64,000 nt of DNA from Sphingomonas faeni (GTDB lineage Bacteria; Pseudomonadota; Alphaproteobacteria; Sphingomonadales; Sphingomonadaceae), in assembly GCF_024273235.1 (NCBI RefSeq), contig NZ_JANBVH010000006.1, positions 62,001 to 126,000 on the forward strand, written 5' to 3'. Below, in pieces: positions 47,039-57,363 of this stretch (positions are counted from its first letter, which is position 1; every line of letters starts with the position of its first letter). The notes under the pieces were generated by a model that saw nothing but the letters and a program-made list of their open reading frames with translations, ran no database searches and had not been told where the DNA came from. Both the position numbers and the translations under genes were made by a program.

Positions 47039-47283
47039 TCAGGTCAAAAGCCGAACCCGCTCCAGATCCTTGGGACGTCCGAACAGCCTGAGAATCTCGG
47101 CCAATTCCGCACGGTCAGGCACGTAGACCACGCGCTCACCACCACATCGACATCGCCAACCTCGACCGGCCCGACACCGCGAAGCGCCACCGCCGCGCTG
47201 GAGATGACCCACCACGGGTCCTGCGCATCACGCATCGCTTCCGCCACCATGACCAGCGTTTCGCGAAGATCGGGAGCCAACAT
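47039..47283 (-). pseudogene. Remnant of a small nucleotidyltransferase-like gene
   Basis: In one frame the minus strand reads LAPDLRETLVMVAEAMRDAQ, then DPWWVISSAAVALRGVGPVE and VGDVDVVVS, the start of a nucleotidyltransferase domain (GS-like ISSAAVAL plus DVDVV). Close to 47140 the sense moves one frame, and the new frame reads RVVYVPDRAELAEILRLFGR then PKDLERVRLLT and stop, which looks like the normal end of the same family. The middle of the domain is missing, so an internal deletion with frameshift is the simplest reading. Family assignment is from memory of the motifs. Confidence 0.65.
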
Positions 47284-47383
47284 CGCCGCAACCTACGCGA
47301 TCCTCCTCGCGCCGCAATCACCCCGACTCGGACCCTTATCGGCCCTCACGCATTCGTTATCCAAGTGGAACGAGGGAGCATGC

Positions 47384-48508
47384 ATGACGATCGAAGTGGC
47401 CGACCGACCGAACGAACACGTGGCGGAGACGATGCCGGACCGCCTGGCGCTTCCGATCTGGACGCTGATCGCCCCGGGCCTCGGCCTCGTCGCGGTCCTG
47501 ATCGGGCTCGCCAAGATGGGCACGCTCGGCACCGCGGCGGCCGTGATCGTCCTGATCGGCAGCGTGCTCGCCGCCGTACATCATGCCGAGGTCATCGCGC
47601 ACAAGGTCGGCGAACCGTTCGGCACGCTCGTCCTCGCCATCGCGGTCACCGTGATCGAGGTGTCGCTGATCGTCTCGCTGATGCTGTCCAACGCCGGCGA
47701 CGCGGCCACCCTCGCGCGCGACACGGTGTTCGCGGCGATCATGATCATCCTCAACTTCATCATCGGCATCTGCCTGCTGGCGGGCGCGGTGCGGCATCAC
47801 GAACAGCGCTTCACGTTGAAGGGCATGACCGCGGCGCTCGGCGTGCTTGCGGCGATGGCGGTTCTGTCGCTGATCCTGCCGAACTACACCTCGTCGACGG
47901 CGGGGCCGACCTACGCATCGTCGCAGTTGATCTTCGTCGCGGTCGTGTCGCTGGTCCTCTACGGGACGTTCGTGCTGGTGCAGACGGTGCGCCACCGCGA
48001 CTATTTCCTGCCCTCGACCGACGACAAGGACGATCACGCCGCGCCGCCATCGGGCCGCGCGACCGGGATCGCCTTCGCGGCTTTGCTCGTCGCGCTAGTC
48101 TCGGTGGTGTTGCTCGCAAAAACCCTATCGCCGACGATCGAAGCCGCAGTCATAGGCGCCGGCCTGCCGCTGACCGTGGTCGGCGTGATCATCGCCGCAC
48201 TGGTACTCGCGCCCGAAAGCCTCGCCGCGTACAAGTCCGCACGGCGCAACCGGTTGCAGACCAGCCTCAACCTCGCGCTCGGCTCCGCGCTGGCCACCAT
48301 CGGCCTGACGATCCCGAGCGTGGCGATCGTGTCGCTGGTGCTCGACCTGCCGATCGCGCTCGGCATCGATGCGAAGAGCATGACGCTGCTCGCGCTATCG
48401 TTGTTCGTCGCCACGCTGTCGCTTGGCACCGGGCGGACGACGGTGTTGCAGGGCGTCGTCCACCTCGTGATCTTCGCCGCGTATCTGTTCACGACGGTGG
48501 TGCCGTAA
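47384..48508 (+). CDS. Calcium/cation:proton antiporter (ChaA-like)
   Basis: A 374-residue polytopic protein with about eleven membrane segments and two Ca/CA-exchanger halves. The first has GEPFGTLVLAIAVTVIEVSLIVSLML (the conserved Glu of the alpha-1 repeat), the second ALVLAPESLAAYKSARRNRLQTSLNLALGSALATIGLTIPSV (alpha-2 repeat). It resembles E. coli ChaA and rhizobial y4hA, which export Ca2+, Na+ or K+ for protons. The open frame starts at 46910, but the first membrane-adjacent Met with a GAGGGA ribosome site is at 47384. Confidence 0.9.
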   Translation: MTIEVADRPNEHVAETMPDRLALPIWTLIAPGLGLVAVLIGLAKMGTLGTAAAVIVLIGSVLAAVHHAEVIAHKVGEPFGTLVLAIAVTVIEVSLIVSLMLSNAGDAATLARDTVFAAIMIILNFIIGICLLAGAVRHHEQRFTLKGMTAALGVLAAMAVLSLILPNYTSSTAGPTYASSQLIFVAVVSLVLYGTFVLVQTVRHRDYFLPSTDDKDDHAAPPSGRATGIAFAALLVALVSVVLLAKTLSPTIEAAVIGAGLPLTVVGVIIAALVLAPESLAAYKSARRNRLQTSLNLALGSALATIGLTIPSVAIVSLVLDLPIALGIDAKSMTLLALSLFVATLSLGTGRTTVLQGVVHLVIFAAYLFTTVVP

Positions 48509-48510
48509 CC

Positions 48511-48897
48511 TCAGGGACCTTGCGTCGAGAGATAAGCGATGACGTCGGCGCGGTCCTTCGGGTCGGGCACCCCTGCGAAGGCCATCGTCGTGCCGGGCAC
48601 CATCCGGCGCGGGTTGGCCAGCCACCGGTCCATGCGCTCCGCGTCCCATTTGCCGCCAGGCGCCTTCAGTCCGGCGGTGTACGAGAAGCGCGGGCGGCGC
48701 TCACCGATCGGGCCGCCCATCACCCCGTAGAGATTGGGGCCGTCGGTATCGCCAGCATATTGCCCGATCGTGTGGCACGCCGTGCAGCGGCTGAACACGC
48801 GTTTGCCCCGCGCGATCTCGTCGGTCGCGCCGGCGTCGGGGCCCGAACCGCACCCGGCGAGCGCTAGCGCCGGCAGGAGCCAACCCGCGGCCTTCAT
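48511..48897 (-). CDS. Class I c-type cytochrome, lipoprotein
   Basis: The 128-residue protein has a lipobox (LALAGC, Cys about 16), one haem-binding CTACH preceded by ARGKRVFSRC, and the distal Met in VPGTTMAFAGV. It resembles cytochrome c2/c552-type electron carriers, tethered to a membrane by lipid. Its start overlaps the stop of the tiny gene downstream of it in the window order (ATGA), which is transcribed just before it. Confidence 0.92.
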   Translation of the reverse strand: MKAAGWLLPALALAGCGSGPDAGATDEIARGKRVFSRCTACHTIGQYAGDTDGPNLYGVMGGPIGERRPRFSYTAGLKAPGGKWDAERMDRWLANPRRMVPGTTMAFAGVPDPKDRADVIAYLSTQGP

Positions 48898-49091
48898 CGT
48901 CTCTGGCGTGCAGCCAAGGCAAGGCCTGCGGCGATCTGCACGATCGCATAGAGGCGGCGGCGACCGGGCCGACCGACGAACGGCTTCACCAGTTTCTCGG
49001 TGCCAAGTGCGTCGTCCTTCCAGAGATCGACGTGCCGACGCGGCTGGAGCAGGCCGATGAGGCCGTCCCCAACCATGAAGATCGCCGCCAT
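48894..49091 (-). CDS. Small hypothetical protein coupled to the cytochrome c gene
   Basis: A 65-residue ORF starting MAAIFMVGDGLIGLLQPRRH, with a short hydrophobic start and a second one at the end (LYAIVQIAAGLALAAR). It could be a small membrane protein. The start may also be the Met at residue 6 (MVGDGLIG). Its stop overlaps the cytochrome ATG by 4 nt. I recognise no family in it. Confidence 0.65.
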   Translation of the reverse strand: MAAIFMVGDGLIGLLQPRRHVDLWKDDALGTEKLVKPFVGRPGRRRLYAIVQIAAGLALAARQRR

Positions 49092-49115
49092 CTCCGCCGC
49101 GCGGGATCCCCAGAT

Positions 49116-49194
49116 GTTCTCCTGCGAACGCAGGAGCCCAGGGTCACGCGGGTCGGCGTTTGTGATTCCTGGGCCCCCGCGTTCGCGGGGGAAC
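49116..49194. repeat. Intergenic palindromic repeat, family B copy 4
   Basis: GTTCTCCTGCGAACGCAGGAG and CCCCCGCGTTCGCGGGGGAAC with CCCAGGGTCACG/GATTCCTGGG. It fills the gap between the M1 peptidase end and the small gene. Confidence 0.75.
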
Positions 49195-49204
49195 GGCGGA
49201 GAGG

Positions 49205-50929
49205 TCATTGGGGCTTGGCCTTCGCGGCTTGCGCGGCTTTCCAGGCGGCCACGTCTTCCAGCGCGACACTCCGCCGCAGAACCAGCGCGTCCGGATCGAT
49301 CACGACATGCGCGCCCGCCGGGACCGACAAGCTCGCCCTCCCGCCCGTCATCGGCAGAGTCCGGGTCTTCCCATCGATCTGCACCTCGACCGGCAGCGGG
49401 AACGGGCCGTTACCCGGCACCTTCCAAGCCAGCGACAAAATATTCCCCGTCCGCGTCTCGACCAGTTCGGGCAACGCCGCCTGACGGAGATACACGTCGA
49501 AGAACCACGTATAGTCCTTCCCCGTCACCTTCCTGACGAGCGCCTCATACTCCTTCGTCGACCCGAACCGCGGCGCGAAATTCCCCGGCTTCGGATCCGC
49601 GCGGCCATATACCGCGAGCCGCGTGACGTCGAAGAACGCCTTGTCCCCGATCAACCCGCGCAGCGTGTGGAGCATCCACGAGCCCTTGTAATAAATGTCC
49701 TGCCCGGCGCCGCCCTTGTCGAGCTCGTACACCTCCTCCTCGGTGGTGACGCGCTGCTGCGTGATCGGCTTGCGGTTCATGATCGAGGTGCGCTCGCCCT
49801 GCATCATCGCCGCATAGCGCGCACGCCCCTCCCGCCACTGGCCATAGAGCGGCTGCATGTACGTGCCATAGCCCTCGTGCAGCCAGTAATCGTCCCAGTT
49901 GGCGGCGGTCAGCTGGTTGCCGAACCACTCATGCGCGAACTCATGCTGGAACAGCCAGTCGAACCCCTCCGGCGCCTTCTCATAGCCGTTGCCGTACGCG
50001 TTGATCGTCTGGTGCTCCATGCCCTTGTGCGGCGTCTCGACCACGCCGAGCTTTTCGTCGCCGAACGGGTAGGGGCCGATCATGCTCTCGAAGAAATCGA
50101 GCGTCGGCGCGAACTCCGCGAACAGCTTTTCCGCCTGCGCCTTCTCGCCCGGCAGGTACCAGTAATACATCGGAATGCTGTTGCCGAAGCGGCTCTTGTA
50201 CGCGCCGCTGATCTCCTCATACGGCCCGACGTTGAGTGCGATGCAATAGGTGTTGGGATGCTTGGCGCGCCAGTTCCAGGTCGTCCGCCCATCCGCCAGC
50301 GTACCGACGCCGAGCAGCACGCCGTTCGATGGCGCCTTCAGACCTTTCGGCACGGTGATGTGCAGCGTCACCAGCGCCGGCTCGCCGGTCGGGAAATCGA
50401 GGCATGGCCAGAACAGGTCGCAGCCATAGCCTTCCGCGGTCGTTGCGAACCAGGTCCGGCCATCCGGCGTCTTCGACCAGACCATCCCGTCGTCCCACGG
50501 CGCCTTCACCGCGACGTGTGGTGTGCCGCCATACGTGATCTTCGCGGTCACCTTGCCGCCGGCGGGGACGGGTTTTGGCAACGTGATCGTCAGCCGACCC
50601 TCGGGATTGCTCCACGCCGAGGTGGCGAGCGGGACGCCGTCGATCGTGATCGCGGTGACGGGTAGATTACGGTCGAGGTCGATCGGTAGCCGGGTGAGGG
50701 GTGCCTTGGCGGTGAAGACCAGCGTGGCGATACCGTTCAGGCTCTCCGTCTCGGGCAGCACTTCGAAGGCGAGGTCTGCGCTGTCGAACCGGAGCGCGGT
50801 CTGCTCCGGCGTCAGTACCCCACCGGACCGCTGCGTTTGCGCGGTGATCGCCGGTTCGCCCTTCTTCGGCAACGGAGCGGCGGCAAGGAGCGCGGTGGCG
50901 CTGGCGGCGAGCAGGAGACGGGAGATCAT
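49205..50929 (-). CDS. M1-family metallopeptidase, exported
   Basis: The 574-residue zinc aminopeptidase has a signal peptide (residues 1-22). Its motifs are HEFAHEWFGNQLT with the third ligand in WLHEGYGTYM (HExxH-x18-E), the substrate-binding GMEHQTI (family GxMEN, with His in place of Asn) and, later, DIYYKGSWMLHTLR with the transition-state Tyr. It is related to periplasmic or outer-membrane M1 peptidases such as cold-active ColAP rather than to cytosolic PepN, being shorter and lacking the C-terminal helical superhelix. It is divergent from lon, with a palindrome in the shared upstream region. Confidence 0.92.
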   Translation of the reverse strand: MISRLLLAASATALLAAAPLPKKGEPAITAQTQRSGGVLTPEQTALRFDSADLAFEVLPETESLNGIATLVFTAKAPLTRLPIDLDRNLPVTAITIDGVPLATSAWSNPEGRLTITLPKPVPAGGKVTAKITYGGTPHVAVKAPWDDGMVWSKTPDGRTWFATTAEGYGCDLFWPCLDFPTGEPALVTLHITVPKGLKAPSNGVLLGVGTLADGRTTWNWRAKHPNTYCIALNVGPYEEISGAYKSRFGNSIPMYYWYLPGEKAQAEKLFAEFAPTLDFFESMIGPYPFGDEKLGVVETPHKGMEHQTINAYGNGYEKAPEGFDWLFQHEFAHEWFGNQLTAANWDDYWLHEGYGTYMQPLYGQWREGRARYAAMMQGERTSIMNRKPITQQRVTTEEEVYELDKGGAGQDIYYKGSWMLHTLRGLIGDKAFFDVTRLAVYGRADPKPGNFAPRFGSTKEYEALVRKVTGKDYTWFFDVYLRQAALPELVETRTGNILSLAWKVPGNGPFPLPVEVQIDGKTRTLPMTGGRASLSVPAGAHVVIDPDALVLRRSVALEDVAAWKAAQAAKAKPQ

Positions 50930-50982
50930 GCGGCGTTCTCGCGCCTGGGGGGCCCGCACACAAGTGCGATCCCGCCTCTTCG

Positions 50983-51060
50983 GTTCTCCTGCGAACGCAG
51001 GAGCCCAGGATCACGAACGTTGTGGCCCGTTACCCTGGACTCCTGCGTTCGCAGGAGAAC
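50983..51060. repeat. Intergenic palindromic repeat, family B copy 5
   Basis: GTTCTCCTGCGAACGCAGGAG and CTCCTGCGTTCGCAGGAGAAC with GCCCAGG/CCTGGA inside, in the divergent region between the M1 peptidase and lon starts. The inner stem differs from copies 1-3 by paired changes. Confidence 0.75.
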
Positions 51061-51178
51061 GGTTGGGCTAGGCTACCGCGCGAAAACCCAGAACCGCCAC
51101 CAACCAATTGATGGACGGTTCATCCTCACCATATAAGCTACAGACAATGCCCCCATGCAGGCACCCACCGGAGCGTTC

Positions 51179-53572
<2,394 letters not shown>

Positions 53573-53611
53573 TCCATGTTTGGATCGTAAGCGACGACGC
53601 GGCGGTTTCGT

Positions 53612-53640
53612 TTGACAGCAGACGGAGCCGCCGCATTATT
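53612..53640 (+). promoter_or_regulatory. Candidate promoter for the HU gene
   Basis: TTGACA (53612-53617), 17-nt spacer, ATTATT (53635-53640). Perfect -35, weak -10; 62 nt upstream of the HU start and outside lon. Confidence 0.5.
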
Positions 53641-53701
53641 GCGCGCTGAGTGCGGTCGCGAGTCCATCGCGGCCGATTCGAGTTTTTTCCCGGGGGATTA
53701 T

Positions 53702-53974
53702 ATGAACAAGCAGGAGCTGATCGCGACGGTTGCGGATACGTCTGGGCTCGTAAAGGCCGACGCAACCAAGGCGGTCGAGGCGGTGTTCGACGCGATCGAA
53801 GCATCGTTGAAAAAGGGCGACGAGGTTCGCCTGGTCGGTTTCGGCACGTTCTCGATCTCGAAGCGCAAGGCGTCGACCGGCCGCAATCCCCGCACCGGCG
53901 AGCCGATGACGATCAAGGCCTCGACCCAGCCCAAGTTCAAGGCCGGCAAGGGCCTGAAGGACGCGGTCAACTAA
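53702..53974 (+). CDS. hup: HU-family DNA-binding protein
   Basis: A 90-residue histone-like protein with MNKQELIATVADTSGL, GFGTFSISKRKASTGRNPRTGEP (the DNA-binding arms) and ASTQPKFKAGKGLKDAVN. HU bends DNA and compacts the nucleoid as a dimer. A GGGGGAT ribosome site lies just upstream. It follows lon by 129 nt with its own probable promoter. Confidence 0.97.
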   Translation: MNKQELIATVADTSGLVKADATKAVEAVFDAIEASLKKGDEVRLVGFGTFSISKRKASTGRNPRTGEPMTIKASTQPKFKAGKGLKDAVN

Positions 53975-53985
53975 AGCGACTTAAA

Positions 53986-54108
53986 ATCCTCCCCCGCCAG
54001 GGGGAGGTGGCGCCGGAGGCGACGGAGGGGGAGGACACGGAACGGCTGGTTTTCTTTCCTCCCCCTCCGTCTGGCAAGCGCCCGCCACCGCCCCTTGCGG
54101 GGGAGGAT
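53986..54108. repeat. Large intergenic palindrome, family C copy 3
   Basis: The same ATCCTCCCCCGCCAGGGGG arms as the copies at 11406 and 36316. It lies between the HU gene and tRNA-Val. Confidence 0.8.
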
Positions 54109-54180
54109 CGAATCGATCGCCACTTAAGGGCTGGACAGGCAGGCGTCCCCTGCCTAAAGGCCCGCTTCCGAACGAGTTTC

Positions 54181-54255
54181 GGGCGCGTAGCTCAGTGGTA
54201 GAGCACACCCTTCACACGGGTGGGGTCGCTGGTTCAATCCCAGCCGCGCCCACCA
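54181..54255 (+). tRNA. tRNA-Val (anticodon CAC)
   Basis: A 75-nt tRNA with encoded CCA. The acceptor is GGGCGCG/CGCGCCC, the anticodon stem CACCC/GGGTG has loop TTCACAC, giving CAC for GUG codons, and the T arm is CTGGTTCAATCCCAG. Confidence 0.96.
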
Positions 54256-54257
54256 CT

Positions 54258-54293
54258 AAAAAGGCCACCAGCTCAATGAGTTGGTGGCCTTTA
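54258..54293 (+). terminator. Intrinsic terminator after tRNA-Val
   Basis: AAAGGCCACCA (54260-54270) and TGGTGGCCTTT (54282-54292) form an 11-bp stem, extended inside by CTC/GAG, starting 2-5 nt after the tRNA. The A run before and T run after make it usable in both directions. Confidence 0.85.
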
Positions 54294-54346
54294 TCATTCA
54301 GATCAGACACCCGCCGTACACGCAAAACGGGGTGGTAAACCGGGCG

Positions 54347-54766
54347 TCACGCCGTCGCTTCCAGCCGATCCACCAGATAGCGCAGGCGATTGAGAAGCTT
54401 GGCCGAGATGCGGTTGCACAATTCGATCTGATCCAGCGCGCCGGCTGGCGGCGGCGCCGGGTCGGACGTTTCCGTCGAAGCCACGCAACCGGCGCAGCCG
54501 AGCAACCGGTCGGAGAAGTTCTCCGGCCGGACCACGGCGCTGTCGGTGTGGTTCAAGATGTCCTTCGTCTCATTCGTCACGGCGACGAGAGGCGGAATTG
54601 CGACGGGGATCGCCTGCTCGGCGCCCGAATACCTCGCGCCGCTGTCGAACGCCGCCGGAACGCGGCGTCGCCGCGTGCCGTAGTCGATGCGCAACGGCGG
54701 CAGCTTACGGTGGCTTTGTTCGAGGCGTTGAGGGGCGATTGGGAGCAGGCGGAGTAGGCCGCGCAC
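54347..54766 (-). CDS. Hypothetical protein
   Basis: A 139-residue ORF of unknown function. The C-terminal part, from about residue 60, has coding-like codon use and a plausible amphipathic end (IELCNRISAKLLNRLRYLVDRLE); a CAGC pair (LLGCAGCVAS) is in the middle. The N-terminal 40 residues are Arg-rich and less convincing, so the real start may lie farther in, for instance at the TTG coding LRIDYG. It ends convergently with the tRNA-Val terminator. Confidence 0.5.
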   Translation of the reverse strand: MRGLLRLLPIAPQRLEQSHRKLPPLRIDYGTRRRRVPAAFDSGARYSGAEQAIPVAIPPLVAVTNETKDILNHTDSAVVRPENFSDRLLGCAGCVASTETSDPAPPPAGALDQIELCNRISAKLLNRLRYLVDRLEATA

Positions 54767-54855
54767 CCTCTACCATTCCATTTTACCTGACCGCCTTGTT
54801 CTCCCGCGAAGGCGGGAGAACAAGGCGGTCAGGGATTTGCGTCGTTTTCCAACAC

Positions 54856-54959
54856 CACCCCGGCGAAGGCCGGGGCCCAATTGGTGAGGCCCGTGTGATT
54901 GAGCACAGCCCGTCGTCATCGACGTTTCCCAATTGGGCCCCGGCCTTCGCCGGGGTGGT
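54856..54959. repeat. Intergenic palindromic repeat, family A copy 5
   Basis: CCACCCCGGCGAAGGCCGGG arms with GCCCAATTGG/CCAATTGGGC. A short family-B-like palindrome, TGTTCTCCCGCGAAGGCGGG, precedes it at 54798-54826. Nothing else is seen in the 264-nt gap. Confidence 0.8.
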
Positions 54960-55030
54960 CTCAACTTCTAGCGCCGGTGTAGCTTCACAATCGGCAACAG
55001 CCCAGGGGCGGCACCACGGCCGCCCCAAAA

Positions 55031-55366
55031 TCACTTCTTCTTGTTCTTCCGCGCCGCATACTTGGCGTCGCGAATCGCCTTCTTCTCGGCGTCGGTCAGC
55101 TCGACCTTGGCCTCGGCCTCGCGCTTCTTGGCAGCAGCAGCCTCGGCCTCGGCCTTCTTGGCGGCCTTGGCCTCGTCCTCGGCAGCACGCTTGGCGGCGC
55201 GCTTCTCGCGCTCGGCGAGTTCCTTGGCTTCGCGCGCAGCCAGGCGCTCGGCGACGACGGCTTCGTCGATCGGCGGCTTCGCCTTCAGCGCTTCGAGCGC
55301 CTTCTGCTTGGCGGCGGCTGCGCTGCTCGTGCGGTCCTGGAAACTGGGGTCCTTGAAAGAGGCCAT
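55031..55366 (-). CDS. DUF6481-like Ala/Lys/Glu-rich coiled-coil protein
   Basis: The 111-residue protein begins MASFKDPSFQDRTSSAAAAK and continues as one long charged helix (AAREAKELAEREKRAAKRAAEDE...) to a Lys-rich end. It matches my memory of the small DUF6481 family of sphingomonads and relatives. The function is unknown; the composition suggests a coiled coil. The open frame extends to 55510, but the conserved start is the ATG at 55366. It is divergent from the lipoprotein gene, with the Pho-box-like array in between. Confidence 0.85.
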   Translation of the reverse strand: MASFKDPSFQDRTSSAAAAKQKALEALKAKPPIDEAVVAERLAAREAKELAEREKRAAKRAAEDEAKAAKKAEAEAAAAKKREAEAKVELTDAEKKAIRDAKYAARKNKKK

Positions 55367-55526
55367 TGTTGTCGAGATATCCTGTAATGATGGTCTGGCC
55401 GCACGGTCGCAGGGATGCGCCAGCGGTGACTCTGGCTGCGCCTGTAAATCATCGCGCGCCGGATCGGAAGAGATGTGTTCGTGCGCGCCGATTTCAACCC
55501 CTTGCTTCACCCCCTTGCCGGGCGCG

Positions 55527-55588
55527 CTGTCATCGAACGGTCATATCCCAGTCATGCAAGCGTCACGCAAATCGCATCGTAACGTCAC
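55527..55588 (+). promoter_or_regulatory. Pho-box-like heptamer array with -10 downstream
   Basis: CTGTCAT (55527), CGGTCAT (55538), CAGTCAT (55549), GCGTCAC (55560), a poor ATCGCAT (55571) and ACGTCAC (55582) are spaced exactly 11 bp apart. PhoB binds tandem CTGTCAT-type heptamers in this phase, usually replacing a -35. A fair -10, CATAGT, follows at 55597-55602, and the lipoprotein ATG is at 55677. This predicts induction of the lipoprotein gene by phosphate starvation. Confidence 0.82.
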
Positions 55589-55676
55589 GCGCCCCGCATA
55601 GTCGCCTAATCGAGGTCGGCAGGGGGGAGCCTGAGTCGATCCATCAGATCAACGATTTCGACCGGGAGTCTCTCGA

Positions 55677-57275
55677 ATGACCATCTTCAAGCGCACGAGC
55701 ATCGTTCTGCTGGCGGGTACTGCCTGCCTCGCACTCTCGGCCTGCGATGGCGCTGACAGTGTCGCCTCGCCGGGTGAGGGCGTGATCGTCGTTCCGGGTA
55801 CGCCGACGCCGAGCCCGACCCCTTCGCCGACGCCGACGCCGACCCCAGGTACGCCAGCCACGTCGTGCCCGACCGGTACCACCGACGTCGGCGTGCTCGG
55901 CAATTACCGTTCGTGCCGCCTGCCGTCGCTGATCACCTCCGCGCTCAGCCTGCCGAAGGTCGCGGGCGTCGCCTATGAGATCAACGGCCGCGTCGATGTC
56001 GGTGTCGACATCGGTGGTGCCGGCACCTCGCCGACGGGCATCCCCACCACGCTGACGATCGCCGCCGGCTCGCTGGTCTATGCGAACACCACCAACGCGG
56101 ACAACGACTACATGGTCGTCAACCGCGGCTCGAAGCTGATCGCCGAGGGCACCGAGACTCAGCCGATCATCTTCACCGCACAGGCGAACCTGACCGGCGG
56201 CGTCACCGACGAAACGCAGGGCCTGTGGGGCGGCATCATCCTCGCCGGTCGCGCGCCGATCTCGAACTGCAACACCACCGTCCCCGGCGGTAACGCGGCT
56301 TGCGAGAACGTCGTCGAGGGCACCAGCACCGCGCTGTACGGCGGCGCGATCCCGACCGACAACAGCGGCACCATCCGTTACGTCCAGATCCGCTATTCGG
56401 GCACCGTCATCAGCCCGAACAACGAGCTTCAGGGCCTGACGCTCGGCGGCACCGGGTCCGCGACCGTGCTCGATCACATCCAGATCCACAACAGCTCGGA
56501 CGACGGCATCGAGATCTTCGGTGGCCGCAGCAACCTGCGCTATCTGGCGATCACCGGCGCGGATGACGACGGCCTGGATACCGATGTCGGCTGGCAGGGT
56601 TTCGTGCAGTTCGTGCTCGCGATCCAGAAGCCGACCAACACGCAGACCGACAACTACTCGACCGAGATCGACTCGAACGGTTCGGAAGACGCGTTGCCGC
56701 GCCAGTCCTACAACCTCGCCAACTTCACCTTCATCCAGACCTCGACCGCGACCAACGCCGCGATCCGTCTGCGCGGTGGTGCCGATGCGACCTTCGTCAA
56801 CGGCATCGTCAGCAACCCGAGCAGCGCATGCCTGAACGTCATCGCCGGCGCCGATGCAGGCGGCAAGACGACCATCCGGCCCGCCAGCACGACGCTGGAA
56901 GACAAGGGCCCGCCGGTGTTCAACTCGGTCGTGTTCAGCTGCCTGACGCCGTACGCGACGACCACCGTCAACGGCGTCACCGTAACGACCGAAGAGCAGC
57001 AGGCGCTGTTCCGTGCCGGCACCAACAACACCGAGAGCGCGGCCGTCGGTTCGGCCGTCACGGGCACGTTCCTCCCGGCTGGCGTCTCCACCACGACCAC
57101 CGCGTTCAACGCGGCGACGCTCAACCCGTCGGGCTCCGCGTTCCTCGTGAACACGAGCTATGTCGGTGCGGTCAACGGCAGCACCGATACCTGGTATCGT
57201 GGCTGGACCTGCAACTCGAACCGCGCGAGCTTCGGTACGACCAGCACCGCCTGCACCGCGCTGCCGACCAGCTGA
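55677..57275 (+). CDS. Beta-helix surface/secreted lipoprotein, ElpS-like
   Basis: A 532-residue lipoprotein: signal MTIFKRTSIVLLAGTACLA with lipobox LSAC (Cys23, followed by Asp), then a Pro-Thr-Ser linker (about 40-60). A long Asn/Thr/Gly-rich domain follows with beta-helix-like rungs (IRYVQIRYSGTVIS, VLDHIQIHNSSDDGIEIFGG, LRYLAITGADDDGLDTDVGW). The position before a TonB receptor and gspC/gspD, and a PhoB-like array upstream, recall the Caulobacter lipoprotein ElpS, which type II secretion exports under phosphate limitation. Equivalence is inferred from context. A strong terminator follows the gene. Confidence 0.8.
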   Translation: MTIFKRTSIVLLAGTACLALSACDGADSVASPGEGVIVVPGTPTPSPTPSPTPTPTPGTPATSCPTGTTDVGVLGNYRSCRLPSLITSALSLPKVAGVAYEINGRVDVGVDIGGAGTSPTGIPTTLTIAAGSLVYANTTNADNDYMVVNRGSKLIAEGTETQPIIFTAQANLTGGVTDETQGLWGGIILAGRAPISNCNTTVPGGNAACENVVEGTSTALYGGAIPTDNSGTIRYVQIRYSGTVISPNNELQGLTLGGTGSATVLDHIQIHNSSDDGIEIFGGRSNLRYLAITGADDDGLDTDVGWQGFVQFVLAIQKPTNTQTDNYSTEIDSNGSEDALPRQSYNLANFTFIQTSTATNAAIRLRGGADATFVNGIVSNPSSACLNVIAGADAGGKTTIRPASTTLEDKGPPVFNSVVFSCLTPYATTTVNGVTVTTEEQQALFRAGTNNTESAAVGSAVTGTFLPAGVSTTTTAFNAATLNPSGSAFLVNTSYVGAVNGSTDTWYRGWTCNSNRASFGTTSTACTALPTS

Positions 57276-57291
57276 TACCGACGCAAGCCTG

Positions 57292-57330
57292 AGGCTGTGC
57301 GGCGGGCGGGGGCCCGCCGCGCAGCCTTTT
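57292..57330 (+). terminator. Strong intrinsic terminator between the lipoprotein and TonB receptor genes
   Basis: A 16-bp stem (57292-57307 with 57312-57327, one G-U pair), GGGG loop and a TTTT end. It lies 17 nt after the lipoprotein stop and 34 nt before the receptor start, with no space for a separate promoter in between. It should lower receptor expression relative to the lipoprotein, unless read through. Confidence 0.85.
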
Positions 57331-57363
57331 ACCTACCGAATTCCTCTTGTTGCCGGGGCAGCC

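Noticed and set aside
54281..54757. 158-codon plus-strand ORF after tRNA-Val
   Set aside because: It overlaps the terminator of the tRNA, is rich in Arg/Gln/Ala without a motif, and the opposite strand has better codon use.
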